Shown here piece after piece: positions 22,480 to 32,849 of a DNA stretch of 64,000 bases. This DNA is from Channallabes apus (taxonomy: Eukaryota > Chordata > Actinopteri > Siluriformes > Clariidae). The stretch lies in assembly GCA_030522415.1 (NCBI GenBank), contig CM060127.1, forward strand, positions 9,633,207-9,697,206, given 5' to 3'. Within the stretch, counting starts at the first letter, position 1; each line of letters opens with the position of its first letter. A program made the position numbers and the translations under genes. The notes beneath the pieces are model-generated. The model ran no database searches. It saw only the letters and a list, made by a program, of their open reading frames with translations, and had not been told where the DNA came from.

Positions 22480-22600
22480 TTTGCAAATATCTTCTTAGAA
22501 TATAATCCTAGACAAAAAAAAATCTGTATAAATGTATGAATGACATTTATATAGATTTTTTTTTTTGTCTAGGATTCTATTCTAAGAAGATATTTGCAAA
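22480..22600. repeat. Near-perfect 56-bp-arm hairpin
   Basis: The left arm starts TTTGCAAATATCTTCTTAGA and the right arm is its reverse complement, ending TCTAAGAAGATATTTGCAAA. Both arms include CCTAGACAAAAAAA-type sequence and an ATA-rich inner part. The spacer is under 10 nt. High arm identity suggests a recent palindrome or foldback element. Confidence 0.9.
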
Positions 22601-22692
22601 TATTGCAATACTTATAACTGAATATACAGTACGTCAATTCATTCCTGTCCACCAATTTGATTAGTCAAGCTTTCATTTTGGAAGTGTTTATA

Positions 22693-22830
22693 TTTCCACT
22701 AGAGATGTGAATTGTACTGTAGACTGCTGATTCAATTTGGTTAGATTTTTGGACATTGCAATTTCTTATTTAATGACTTTCAAAAACACTAATGTCTGAT
22801 TTGTCTTAATCAACTGTATTTCTTAGAAGT
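22693..22830. repeat. Diverged repeat shared with 52180-52310
   Basis: Common order of words: CACTAGAG, GTAGACTG, TGATTCAATT, TGCAATTT and TTATTT. Same orientation. Class unknown. Confidence 0.5.
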
Positions 22831-22846
22831 CTGTATATAATTAAGT

Positions 22847-22945
22847 AATATCACGTAAGAGGGAGTGCTGTTGTCCCTGGTGCCTATGACTGCATCACAG
22901 ATGTGCTGAAAACCAGCACAACAGCATGACCTCTAGTGTGATATT
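22847..22945. repeat. Imperfect inverted repeat (~28-bp arms)
   Basis: AATATCAC-xxx-AGAGG-xxx-TGCTGTTGT at 22847-22874 is mirrored by the reverse complement at 22918-22945. The constant blocks match exactly, and the two 3-nt blocks differ. The spacer is ~43 nt. Probably a small foldback or miniature element. Confidence 0.75.
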
Positions 22946-23464
22946 GCTTTTATAAAACAATTCCACAAACACCAATTATTACCAACATATTATGATTTGT
23001 ATGTTTATTTAATCAGTTATTTTGCTCCACCAACACACATCCTTCCATAACTGGCGGAACTGCCGACTGTCAGTTATTGTAATTAACAGGGATGAAAGCA
23101 GTTTTAAATTCGTATATTATGTAGCCAAAAGGTGAGAAGAATAAATGATGGAGGTGATGTTTATCTTTATATTTCGACCTATTCCACGTTTTTAAAATAA
23201 GCTACAGTAAGTTAACTTCTGGGTTCCAGGGCTAAATCCCACATAATGTTAAATAGAAAGCTAGGGCACTACATTTCAGCAATGAGCTTGATTAAGCTCT
23301 GAATTCACAGACAAAATGGATGATAAAAAAGAATAGAGTTACACATACAGGTTGATATGCTGTGACTAAGGGTCTGGACGTGATCAAGGTGATGTTTATT
23401 TAGTGGTTTTGTTTGTCTGATATTTTTAGGATGCTTTTAAAATCTCATTCGTTTCCTGATGAGG

Positions 23465-23640
23465 GTCATTGGGTGGCACAGAATTCACTCTGGATGGGAT
23501 GCCAGGAGTTGCCCTTGAGAAGCTGGTGAATTTCACAACAGATGGAGCTCCAGCAATGCTACAGGCACGGCCGAGGTTTTGCCACAAAGATTCAGATCGC
23601 TTAGCATTGTGTGATTCCTCAGAAAACACCAGCTGTCAAA
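23465..23640 (+). pseudogene. hAT-type transposase fossil
   Basis: One frame reads LEKLVNFTTDGAPAMLQAR, matching the L-x-x-L-V-x-x-x-T-D-G-A-P-A-M motif around a catalytic aspartate in hAT (ZBED5/GTF2IRD2-like) transposases. The surrounding frame (75 codons) has no further clear homology, and no ends were found. It is a short remnant. Confidence 0.55.
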
Positions 23641-23724
23641 CTAATCGATTTTTCCCACATTATGTCAAAACTGTTAATTCAATCAAGACTGAATGACTTC
23701 CGCACAGCTTGTTTACGGTAAGTC

Positions 23725-24377
23725 TTTATTTACTGAAATTGGTTCTGTTTTTGGTTAAAGTTTTTTTTTGTTTGTGCTAATACTATAAATAATGTAATTT
23801 GTTTAAATGCACTTAAAAAATGGAGGCGACTTCACTAATTAAAAGTAAAAAAAAAAAGGATTTAATTATATTAAACCATTTGAGTGTAAAGAACTATTTT
23901 TATAGATTCTTTGTTATAAGCAGCCCTTCATCACTTCATTAACATGGAGTACTCCTGTTTTCACACTCGTCAGGGGTACGTGAAGCAAACTGACAGGTGA
24001 AATTGGCATTTTTTTTTAGATGTAAGAGATGGGCAGAATTTTGTTTCATTGTTTCTTTACATTTTCCTACCTCCTCTGCAAGCAAAACGCTCTCATCCTC
24101 TCTCCAATTCTCAAACTGGAACTGATTTTAGCATTTCACTTTTACACCGACTAAAACTACAAAAACCTGTCAAGAGTATAACACCCACTATCATGTTCAA
24201 CCTACTTTATGGCTCTCAGTGTAGTCAACAGTGATGTCACACACTTTCCCTGGTGCAGTCCTACTCCTCACTGAAAGTAAGAGTAGGAAGTTTCCTAAAA
24301 AAAAACATCTATGTCCTACTCTGAGCTAGGAATATTTTCAGTCCTAAATAAAATTTGAGCACAATTCCTAGGAGTAA
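23725..24377 (+). repeat. Unit 1 of a diverged ~700-bp tandem duplication
   Basis: Aligns in order with 24378-25165: TTTTTGGTTAA, TGCTAATAC, AATGCACTT, ATATTAAA, TAAGCAGC, ATGGAGTAC then CCTGTTTTCACAC, GATGTAA, GGGCAGAA, TTTCTTTACATTT, CAGTCCTACTCCTC, AATATTTTCAGTCCTAA and TTCCTAG. No coding region. Confidence 0.75.
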
Positions 24378-25165
24378 GTATGTGCCCTTTTTGGTTAATG
24401 GGTTGTTTTATGCTAATACCAGAAATCATGTAATTTCTTTAAATGCACTTTAAAAAGGAGATGACTTAAAACTAATCAGTAAACAAAATATTTTTTATAT
24501 TTATTATATTAAATTATTTGGATATACAGATATTTTATGAATGAATAATCTCTGATATAAGCAGCATTTAATCAATTAATTAAGATGGAGTACCCCTGTT
24601 TTCACACACGTCTGGGGTACACGCTGCAAAATGACGAGTTGCATTGATGGTTTCACTCACTTTTTATCTTTAGATGTAAAGACTTGGGCAGAAGTTTCCT
24701 TTAATTATTTCTTTACATTTAACTACCCCCACTGCAAGTTAAATGGTCTCATCCCCTCTCCAGTTTGGTTTTCTTTTCGAAGTAATTTTGATCAGACTAT
24801 GACAGTCCTTGTCATAGTATCTGTATGACAGATCTGTTATAGGGTCTTGAAACAGCTGTGATTGGAGCAGACTGATTAGGATTAGGATCACATAAAGCTT
24901 TCACACAACTGTGCTGATTTTACTTTTCCACCATTTAAAACTACAAAAATCTGCCAAAACTACAACATCCACTATAATGCGTAGCCTACTTTGTGGGCTT
25001 GGTGCCACACACTGTGACATCACATACTTTTCCTAGGAGCAGTCCTACTCCTCGCTGAAACTAAAAGTAGAAAGTTTCATAAACAACTTTTATACCTTAC
25101 TCTGACCTAGAAATATTTTCAGTCCTAAGTTAACTTTGGGTGTGATTTCCTAGCACTCATTCTGA
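24378..25165 (+). repeat. Unit 2 of the ~700-bp tandem duplication
   Basis: Second copy, ~100-150 bp longer because of extra sequence after CCCCTCTCCAGTTTGG (about 24770-24920). The divergence makes the duplication old. It could be two decayed copies of one DNA transposon side by side. Confidence 0.75.
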
Positions 25166-25169
25166 AACA

Positions 25170-26190
25170 CCTTTTTAAAAAACTCATTAAAAACATTAAA
25201 TTGACCTGTTACTCCTGTGCTGTGTAATGGCGCTAAAGCACTGAGATGCTGGATACTGACTAACATTGCAAGTCACCACACAAATCTATTTAAACTCTTC
25301 ATCTGCCATGTGACATTTGCAGAAAGACAATTAGCAGTGCAAATAAAGAGAGAAAGAGAATATGGAGCTGATCACAGACAAGTCTGGATTCATTATGGAC
25401 TTTTCATTCAACCTGACATTCAGCCTAAGAGATTAACAGCCAGCATGTTTACCATTGTTATTAAAAAGCACAGTATGAACACTGTTCTGTAGCTCTATAC
25501 TTAACTACAGATTCTTTGCAAAGGTAATGCTTATTCACATTCTCTACATGTTTGCTTATGAATTTTGCTTTACGCTGTTCATTCTGTAATAAAATCTAGT
25601 GTACTGTATATTTAAAAAAAAACTGTACATTGCACACAGAATTCACTCTTTCAATGATGTCCTTACATTTCATACATTGGAGGACCCGAAACCAGTTTCA
25701 TGAAAATTTCTGTCTGCATGTATTGTACTGTATGGCTGTCCAGACAGATGTTCGTCACAGCATTACACAAAAATGTCTGAACAGAATTTAATGAAACTCT
25801 TGCAGTACATACAGTAGATATCTGCCTAAAGTTTAACCTGCACCGTAAGTTATTTTTATAAGTTAATAAAAATGTTGAGTAAAAACAATGTTACAGTATG
25901 AAGTGATGTGGTGTATTTAATAATCAACTTTAAAATAAGCTACTAATGCGCTACTTGCTTAATGTATACAAACCCCTGCACCAATACATACTGTACAGTA
26001 TTAATTGGAAAAACTAAAAATTTTACTGTGTTTAGTTACTATTTTCACCGTGCTGGACTAATTTTAAGACTAAACTTAATCTTTAACCAACCTACTGTAA
26101 CCTAATACAGTGCAAGCATTTATAGTAGTAGATAGCTGATTATGTCCAATCATGACTTAGTATTACATAGACAAATTACTAGAATTATTT
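25170..26190. other. Unassigned; dense in TAC(A/T)GTA heptamers
   Basis: At least seven TAC(A/T)GTA heptamers between 25590 and 26100, including the stacked TACTGTACAGTA at 25989-26000. No coding region recognised. The frame 25217-25492 has no features. Confidence 0.5.
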
Positions 26191-26201
26191 AACATACAGT
26201 A

Positions 26202-26703
26202 CAGTACTGTTAAAAAGTTTTAATCCTCCACTTTCTTTAAAAAATGTCAGAAATTGAAAACAAATGTTTCACTGAAACAGGCTGTCTAAACATACAGTAC
26301 AATTTAATAATTAGTTGTTTATGTAACAACCTCTGCAGCAACCTCATTTCCCCTCTCGTCTGTTCCAACCACTCAGCATTCAGCATCAGCAGTATAAATA
26401 CTAATCACCGGCCTGAACATCTGTTATCATCTGCACCTGTTCCTCACTGGTTCAGGCCTTAAGTTAGACTTGAATGATTCCTAGATCACTGTGTGGCTTA
26501 ACAAACCAAACCATTGCTCTGAAACTGCTCAGGTACAGAGACTGGACTGAAAATGAGAGTCAAAATTTGCCAAAAGTGAGAGGCAAAGACGTTCACCTGG
26601 AGAACTGTTCCTTAAAAATACATTAATAATACAAAAAAGTCTGTCTCTTTCAAAGCAAAATATAAAGAAATAAGTGGTGGATCAAGACTTTTCCACAGTA
26701 CTG
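26202..26703. mobile_element. Tc1/mariner-type miniature element, copy A (502 bp)
   Basis: Left end CAGTACTGTTAAAAAGTTTT (26202) preceded by TA; right end AAGACTTTTCCACAGTACTG (to 26703), its near reverse complement. The interior contains GCAGCAACCTCATTTCCCC and CTGTTATCATCTGCACCTG and has no transposase. The same element occurs at 33886-34263. Confidence 0.85.
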
Positions 26704-27239
26704 CATATTTACATTCTGATAAACCATATGTTTACACCTAACTTAGTTTTTTTTTTTATTTTTTTTATTTAATATAGGGACAAAAATGCATCTAAATATA
26801 CACTTACTTACTTACTGTACCAGCTGTACCTACAAGTTCATTTATTTCACGTCTCATCCTTACTCTGTGCATTTCCCACATGAGCTATTAATGAATATTT
26901 GAATGCGTTTATAAAATGTGTTAATATAATTTTTAAAGGTTTTTTAAGCAACGAAAATTAATCAAATTCTCTAATGGAACTTAATGGCCACTTGCCACTT
27001 TCTGCTATATTTCATGCTTTGTACATTAAATCAATTACAAAATGAATCATGTGATTGTGTCATATTACTTTTTTCATTCTTAAGCATTAAAGTCGTGGCT
27101 ATTAATGCAAGTCCACATATGTAAACATAAAAGGCAATATCTCATATGTACATCTCCTTCAGAATGAGTTCATCATTTATCCTTTCTAGAAACATAATGT
27201 CACTTATGCATCAATTATCCACAAATTGTTTCGATTCAA
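26704..27239. other. Unassigned AT-rich sequence
   Basis: T-run at 26750-26768. No gene or recognised element. Confidence 0.4.
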
Positions 27240-27604
27240 GGCGGCGCGGTGGTGTAGTGGTTAGCACTGTGGCCTTGCACCTCCAGGGTCTGGGTTCGAT
27301 TCCCAGCCAGGCTCGATTCCCGTCTCTGTGTGCATGGAGTTTGCATGTTCTCCCCGTGCTTGGTGGGTTTCCTCCGGGCACTCTGGTTTCCTCCCACAGT
27401 CCAAAGATATGCAGGTTAGGCTAATTGGCGTTCTCAAAATTGCCCGTAGTGTGTGAGTGTGTGTATGTGTGTGTGCCCTGCGATGGATTGGCACCCTGTC
27501 CAGGGTGTACCCCGCCTAGTGCCCGAAGTCTCCTGGGATAGGCTCCAGGTCCCCCGTGACCCTGAACACAGGATTAAGCGGTATAGAAAATTAATGAATG
27601 AATG
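27240..27604 (+). mobile_element. SINE, (AATG)n-tailed family, copy C (full length)
   Basis: The best copy of the family. The head has GGCGGCGCGGTGGTGTAGTG, A box TGGTGTAGTGGTTAGCAC and B box GGGTTCGATTCCC. The body runs through GCATGTTCTCCCCGTGCTTG and CCACAGTCCAAAGATATGC to GCCCTGCGATGGATTGGCAC, then a terminal GGATTAAGCGGTATAGAAAA and (AATG)3. The head looks tRNA-derived. Open frames here are chance translations of the SINE. Confidence 0.9.
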
Positions 27605-27639
27605 TTTTGAATCATAACGAGACACCGTCAAACTTTGAA

Positions 27640-27965
27640 CCCGACACATTGCAGACAGACGGCACTAACCCACCATCTTTCTTCTGTTTGTTTGCTTCTA
27701 TATAATAAGGTGAAGCATATGAGCCATAAGGAATAATTAGATGCCATGTGCTGAATTCCGAGCAAGGCGTACACCTTTGAAACGGATTTCTGGCTGACGA
27801 AGACAAATTGCAAATGATTCTCCGTGCTCTCATTGTTTGCCATGGGCACACGACTAATCTGCTGTGATTATGGCTCCCTAATAGGTTCATGTATTTTTGA
27901 CTGAATAATGACGACACCTTGCACAATCCCTTCTGTGAATTAACCAAGTCTCAACAGCCTCCTAC
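27640..27965. other. Repeat-free stretch, candidate conserved non-coding DNA
   Basis: About 320 bp of balanced composition with no low complexity and no repeat similarity. It contains GCAAATGATT, CTCATTGTTTGCC and GACTAATCTGCTGTGATTA, which look like homeodomain/SOX-type sites. Opposite-strand frames here lack features. Conservation is not shown. Confidence 0.3.
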
Positions 27966-28305
27966 AAAACAGTTGGTTTAAGTGAACCTAAAATAGACTC
28001 GCCAACTGGTGCCTACACAGACAGCCCATTTGGGAGGGAAAAAAAGAAAAAGAAAAAAGGAAAGAAACACAAATACATATAAGTATACAGTAATTGCAAA
28101 TTTTCTGTATTTTGCTAACTGATCTGTATGTTTAAATAAAAAAATCGCAAACATACAAAGTAGATCATTAAACATTTGAACTAAAGTGGAAATTAGGTCC
28201 CATCCCACAACCCACAGCACCCAATGATCCTCTGCCAATGTCCTAGTGCCAGACACCACACCACAGCCCCAAAGATGTCTTGTGGAGTCAAGCCCCGAGG
28301 AACCA

Positions 28306-28475
28306 GAGTTATCACCTTGCACCTCCTGGGTCCGGGTTCGATTCCCACCTCGGGAGTCCATGTGTATGGAGTTTGCATGTTCTCCTTGTGCTATGTGTGT
28401 TTCCGCTGGGTACTTTGGTTTCCTCCCACAGTGCAAAGACATGCAGATTTGGCTACCAAATTGCCTGTAGTGTGT
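28306..28475 (+). mobile_element. SINE, (AATG)n-tailed family, copy D (fragment)
   Basis: ACCTTGCACCTCCTGGGTCC, GGGTTCGATTCCC, GGAGTTTGCATGTTCTCC and TTTCCTCCCACAGTGCAAAG, ending at TTGCCTGTAGTGTG. Both ends are lost. Confidence 0.85.
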
Positions 28476-28524
28476 AAATGCACAAATATTTACAATCATC
28501 AATAATCAATATATACAATCGTCA

Positions 28525-28590
28525 CCACTGGCCTCCATGCTCCCTAGTTGGACTACAGAGGTTCCTACAGTAGATGGATGGGTTGTAATG
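28525..28590. repeat. Short repeat shared with 44925-44985
   Basis: TTGGACTACAGAGGTTCCTA with similar flanks (CCAT...TCCCTA...TTGG, then GATG and TGGAT). Same orientation. Likely pieces of one dispersed element; class unknown. Confidence 0.6.
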
Positions 28591-28905
28591 TTAAGACTGA
28601 TAAGTACATTCATACATACTGTACATGTATGATCGTCATATTTTTTTTTTCTGCTTGTTTGAAGACATTAAGTTTATAGTCATCAGGTGCTATTAAAGCA
28701 AAACAATGAGGAGAGACTGCAATGTACACAACAGTGGAGTCTGAGTCTCAGGAGGATAGACTAAACACATACAGTAAGTTATACTGTATAGCACCACCTC
28801 TGCTGAAAATAATGTCATGAATGTTACTGTACAAGTAGTAACAGTCTGGAGTGTGTTATTCCACTCATGCTAAACCTTTTGCTCTTTCCTAATGATTACA
28901 ATGCC

Positions 28906-28907
<2 letters not shown>

Positions 28908-28946
<39 letters not shown>
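28908..28946. repeat. (ATC)n microsatellite
   Basis: About 13 ATC units. The run of aspartates in a minus-strand frame here is an artefact. Confidence 0.97.
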
Positions 28947-28949
28947 TCT

Positions 28950-30217
28950 CTCCCTGTCAAACGATCCTACTTGCCATTTCACAATGAAACCAGAAAGCAT
29001 AAACTGAGAACCTTTGCAAGCCCCGTGACTGTTAAAAGTCGCTAAGACACCTTTCATAAATGTTAAATAAATGTCTCCAAACAAAAAAATCCAATCCAGC
29101 ACATCAATCCAAAAGTCAAGAATTCAACTGCTCGGTGCTTTAATCCACAATTATTATTCAGCTAAGCCTCGGATATATTTCTGCAAAGCAAAATTGTAAT
29201 TGGTAACACAGAAGTGAGACAACATGATATGAAAACTGATGGGCTAACACAAATATGGAGATGGTAAATTATTTATGTGTTGCTTTTTTTTCTCCTTTTT
29301 TCCTAGTGATGTAGCAAAGCCATGAGTCTGATTGTGTCTCGAATCAAAAACATGGTCCTGATCCCATCAAGTCATGTGGCATCACTAGACAATAAACAAG
29401 CTACATAATTTATTGACATGTTTATCGCCGGTGGTTTTGTGCTAGCAGTACTGCAGCCCTAAATCATCAGATTTTGCAGTGTTTACATTGATAAGGTGAG
29501 TGCTTGTGGATGCAGAAGGCACGGCTGCTTCTTCGAGACATTCTGATGCCACTGAGATGCAGTCATAGCACAGCTAGAGAGTGTCTTCCATTATTAATAA
29601 AAATGTGACAACAGTTCCAGTCTGATGGCCCCGAAGCCCCTTTTCCAAACCCGTAATATAAAGCTGGTGATGGACCTAAAGCCTCAGTGCCAGGCACTCT
29701 ACGAATTACGCTGTTGTCACGAATATGCGCGCACACATATTATCCAGCTGGACCGTATAATTATTCACACTGCTCAAAGTGCTCTCAGTCTGATATCAGG
29801 ATCACATTTGTTAGGTGAGTCTAGCATTAGAAAGAGGGGAAATAAAAAAAGAAAAAAAGATGGGTACAAAAACAGGGAAAGCTTATTGTAGTGGTGTTAG
29901 AGTGCTGGCTTTAAGTGATTTCGAATTACTAGTTGAGATGGCAAACGGATAATCAAATGGAGTGAAATGCTCATTTTTAAGCATCCTGTTTCAAAGTCGT
30001 TTATGAAACATGATGAAAAAATCAAAATAAAAAAAAAACATATCACTCTGTAACAGGCCAACGAAAGCGCGACGTTGGTTCGCGCCCTCACCGCAAGCGC
30101 CGCCTTTAATCTTTTCTGGACTTTAATTCAACATCAAACCAACACAAGCTCACTTTGTTCTAAAGTGATTTCGAAAACTTGCAAGCAGTTAGCATGCGGC
30201 ATCGCACACGTCTTTAA

Positions 30218-30250
<33 letters not shown>

Positions 30251-30690
30251 GGAAGACTTGAAAGTCTCTACCTGCTTTAATACACCACCATTATTCTGCT
30301 CTTAAAGCAAAAACAAAGTGGCCTTTCTCAATGGCTGCCATCCAGTGGCACTCACGTCTCAGTGAAATGCTTTGAGAGGCTGGTAATGGGCCGTATTAAC
30401 ACTACTATCTCAGAAAGTCTGCTCCGACTGCAGGTTGGCCACTGCTGCAACAGGTACAGTATACTGGCGATGAGGGGTGTCCAAGTCAAACCGGGACTTG
30501 TGAGGAAACTTCTCAGGAATGAAGGCATACCGTAAAACCGATTCCCATTCCCAATGACATCCAGTGTACACTTAAGTACTGTAGCTTAAACATTTTTATT
30601 TTACAGCGCTGTAATAAAATCCCGGTACTGCCGGTGATGATGATGTCAGTGAGAACCCTACTCATGTGCAGAGGCGAAACGTTACAGGAA
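28950..30690. other. Unassigned sequence, no gene seen
   Basis: (CT)n at ~30219-30246. Near 30475, GGGTGTCCAAGTCAAACCGG resembles a word at 51386. Frames at 29625-29891 and 30075-30305 have no features. Confidence 0.4.
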
Positions 30691-30693
30691 TTC

Positions 30694-32848
30694 ATACCAT
30701 ACCATACCATACCACTTTATTTCTAAAGCACTTTAAAACAACAAACAAAGCTGACCAAAGTGCTGTACAAAAGTCAACATTTAGGCCAAAAAACAGCAGG
30801 GTAAATCGATAATATAAAATAATAAAAATAAATAAAAGTAAAAATAAATTAAAAAATTTAAATTTTAAAATTTAAATGATGGTAACAAGAAAAGAAGCAA
30901 CTAAGAACATAGCGAACCAAATAACATACTTCTAATGATAATAAAAAATAATGATAATAAAAGTAGCAGCAAGAAATAAAACATAAAACATCTCAATAAA
31001 AATACTTCACACTGGGTTGAAGGCCAGAGAGTAGAAATGAGTTTTTAAACGAGATTTAAAAACAGCCACTGAGGGAGCTTGTCGAATGAGTAGTGGTAAC
31101 TCATTCCATAGATGAGGAGCAGCTACTGAAAAGGCTCGATCACCTCGAAGTTTGCATCGGGATTTTGGAATTTGGAGAAGCAGCTTGTCAGTAGACCTGA
31201 GGGAGCGAGATGGAACATATGGGTGCAGCAATTCCACCAGATAGGCAGGGGCAAGACCATTTAAACACTTAAATACAAATAAAAGAATTTTAAAACGGAT
31301 CCTAAAATACACTGGAAGCCAGTGAAGGGAAGCCAAGATTGGGGTAATATGCTCTCGTCTGCCTGTACCAGTTAAAAAACGAGCTGTGGCATTTTGCACC
31401 AACTGTAGGCGAGCCATAGTGGTATGGTTGATTCCGAAGAATAAAGCATTACAGTAGTCAAGACGAGAGGTTATAAAAGCATGGACAACCGATTCCAGAT
31501 CCCGCCTTGACAATATAGGTTTAATCTTTGCTACTCGCCTCAAATGGAAAAAACTGGATTTTACAACAGCATTTACTTGGCTATCCATTTTTAGAGTAGG
31601 ATCCATTTTAATACCCAAATTTGTAATCATGGCTTTCTCAAAAGGGGCCAAGGAGGAGAGGTCAAAGCGAGGAGATTTGCGGGAGCCATTTGGTCTAAAC
31701 AACATAACTTCGGTCTTTCCCTCATTGACATTCAAGAAATTAAAAGCCAACCATCTTTTAACATCAACAAGGCAGTCCAGAAGAAGCTTGACAGAACATG
31801 CACCACTGTGTTTTAATGGGAGGTAAACCTGACAGTCATCTGCATAAAAATGAAAGGAGATGTTATATTTCCGGAAAATAGCTCCAAGTGGGAGCAAATA
31901 CAAGGAGAATAAAAGTGGACCAAGAATGGAGCCCTGTGGTACCCCCCAAGGAAGGGCAGCAGATTTGGAAGTGAAACCATCTACACTGACACAGAAGGTT
32001 CTATCAGAGAGGTAGGACCTAAACCACTGCAAAGCTGAGCCTGTAATGCCCACCCACTGTTCCAACCTGGATAAAAGAATCTCATGGTCTATGGTGTCGA
32101 AAGCCGCTGTTAAATCTAGAAGCACAAGTAGTACAGAGTCCCCGGAGTCGGTTGCTAAGAAAATGTCATTAAAAACTCTTAGAAGAGCAGACTCAGTACT
32201 GTGGCGAGTTTTAAACCCAGACTGAAAAACTTCCAAAATTGCCTGTTCATCAAGGAAGGGCTGCAGTTGCAAATGGACAATTTTTTCCAGGAGTTTGGCC
32301 AAAAAAGGTAGCTTGGAGATAGGCCTAAAATTTGACAAAACAGAAGGATCCAGGCCAGACTTTTTTAGCAAGGGTTGCACCACAGCATGTTTAAAATTTT
32401 TCGGCATCACACTAGAAATTAAACTGCTATTGATAATAGCAAGAATAAAAGGACCCAAAATGGGGAAAACTTCCTTAACAAAATTAGGAGGGGTAATATC
32501 AGAAGGGGAGCCAGATGGCTTACTACAGGAAACCAGATCCCCTAAAAAAGTAAGGGAGACAGGCTCAAAATGCTCGAACACATTCATACAAGGTCTTAAA
32601 ATTGGTGGGTCGCTAACAGATGGTAAAATAAGGGACCTGATGTGTTTAACCTTATCCATAAAATAGTGAAGAAATTCATCACAGGTTTCCATAGAAGCCT
32701 TCAAAGGGACAGGTTCATGAGCATTAAGAACAGAGTTCAATGTGTTAAAAAGAACACGAGAGTCATGAGAATTAGAAACAATAAGATCAGAAAAAAATTT
32801 TGTTTTAGCGGCTTTCACAGATTTCAATTCAGATCTGATTCTCATTCA
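30694..32848 (-). mobile_element. L2-like LINE, 5' truncated, ORF2 open
   Basis: Minus-strand non-LTR element of ~2.15 kb. It carries a reverse-transcriptase ORF, a ~310-bp AT-rich 3' UTR with AAAGTGCTTTAGAAATAAAG (the L2-type 3' end) and a (GGTAT)4 tail, seen as (ATACC)n at 30694-30713. The endonuclease domain and ORF1 are missing. The 3' end resembles the tails at 5001-5283 and 51234-51299. Confidence 0.9.
31007..32845 (-). CDS. L2-like LINE ORF2 fragment: reverse transcriptase (612 codons)
   Basis: RNA-directed DNA polymerase of an L2/CR1-type retrotransposon, which copies element RNA at a nicked chromosomal site. Reverse-transcriptase motifs in order: LSNFRPISKLPFLAKLLEK at ~170-188, FQSGFKTRHSTESALL at 207-222, catalytic DLTAAFD at 244-250, GVPQGSILGPLLF at 301-313, and YADD at 334-337. 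The C-terminal part ends HLWNELPL...VFKSRLKTHFYSLAFNPV. A full ORF2 also has an N-terminal endonuclease, absent here, so the methionine at 32845 is not the native start. The frame has no stop or frameshift through the polymerase, so the copy is either young or lucky. It is not expected to move by itself. Confidence 0.9.
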   Translation of the reverse strand: MRIRSELKSVKAAKTKFFSDLIVSNSHDSRVLFNTLNSVLNAHEPVPLKASMETCDEFLHYFMDKVKHIRSLILPSVSDPPILRPCMNVFEHFEPVSLTFLGDLVSCSKPSGSPSDITPPNFVKEVFPILGPFILAIINSSLISSVMPKNFKHAVVQPLLKKSGLDPSVLSNFRPISKLPFLAKLLEKIVHLQLQPFLDEQAILEVFQSGFKTRHSTESALLRVFNDIFLATDSGDSVLLVLLDLTAAFDTIDHEILLSRLEQWVGITGSALQWFRSYLSDRTFCVSVDGFTSKSAALPWGVPQGSILGPLLFSLYLLPLGAIFRKYNISFHFYADDCQVYLPLKHSGACSVKLLLDCLVDVKRWLAFNFLNVNEGKTEVMLFRPNGSRKSPRFDLSSLAPFEKAMITNLGIKMDPTLKMDSQVNAVVKSSFFHLRRVAKIKPILSRRDLESVVHAFITSRLDYCNALFFGINHTTMARLQLVQNATARFLTGTGRREHITPILASLHWLPVYFRIRFKILLFVFKCLNGLAPAYLVELLHPYVPSRSLRSTDKLLLQIPKSRCKLRGDRAFSVAAPHLWNELPLLIRQAPSVAVFKSRLKTHFYSLAFNPV

Positions 32849-32849
32849 A

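Noticed and set aside
27261..28502. Several overlapping ORFs (77-174 codons) sharing peptides such as PEYPEETHQARGEHANSM
   Set aside because: The peptides recur wherever the (AATG)n-tailed SINE lies; they are translations of the SINE, not a protein family.
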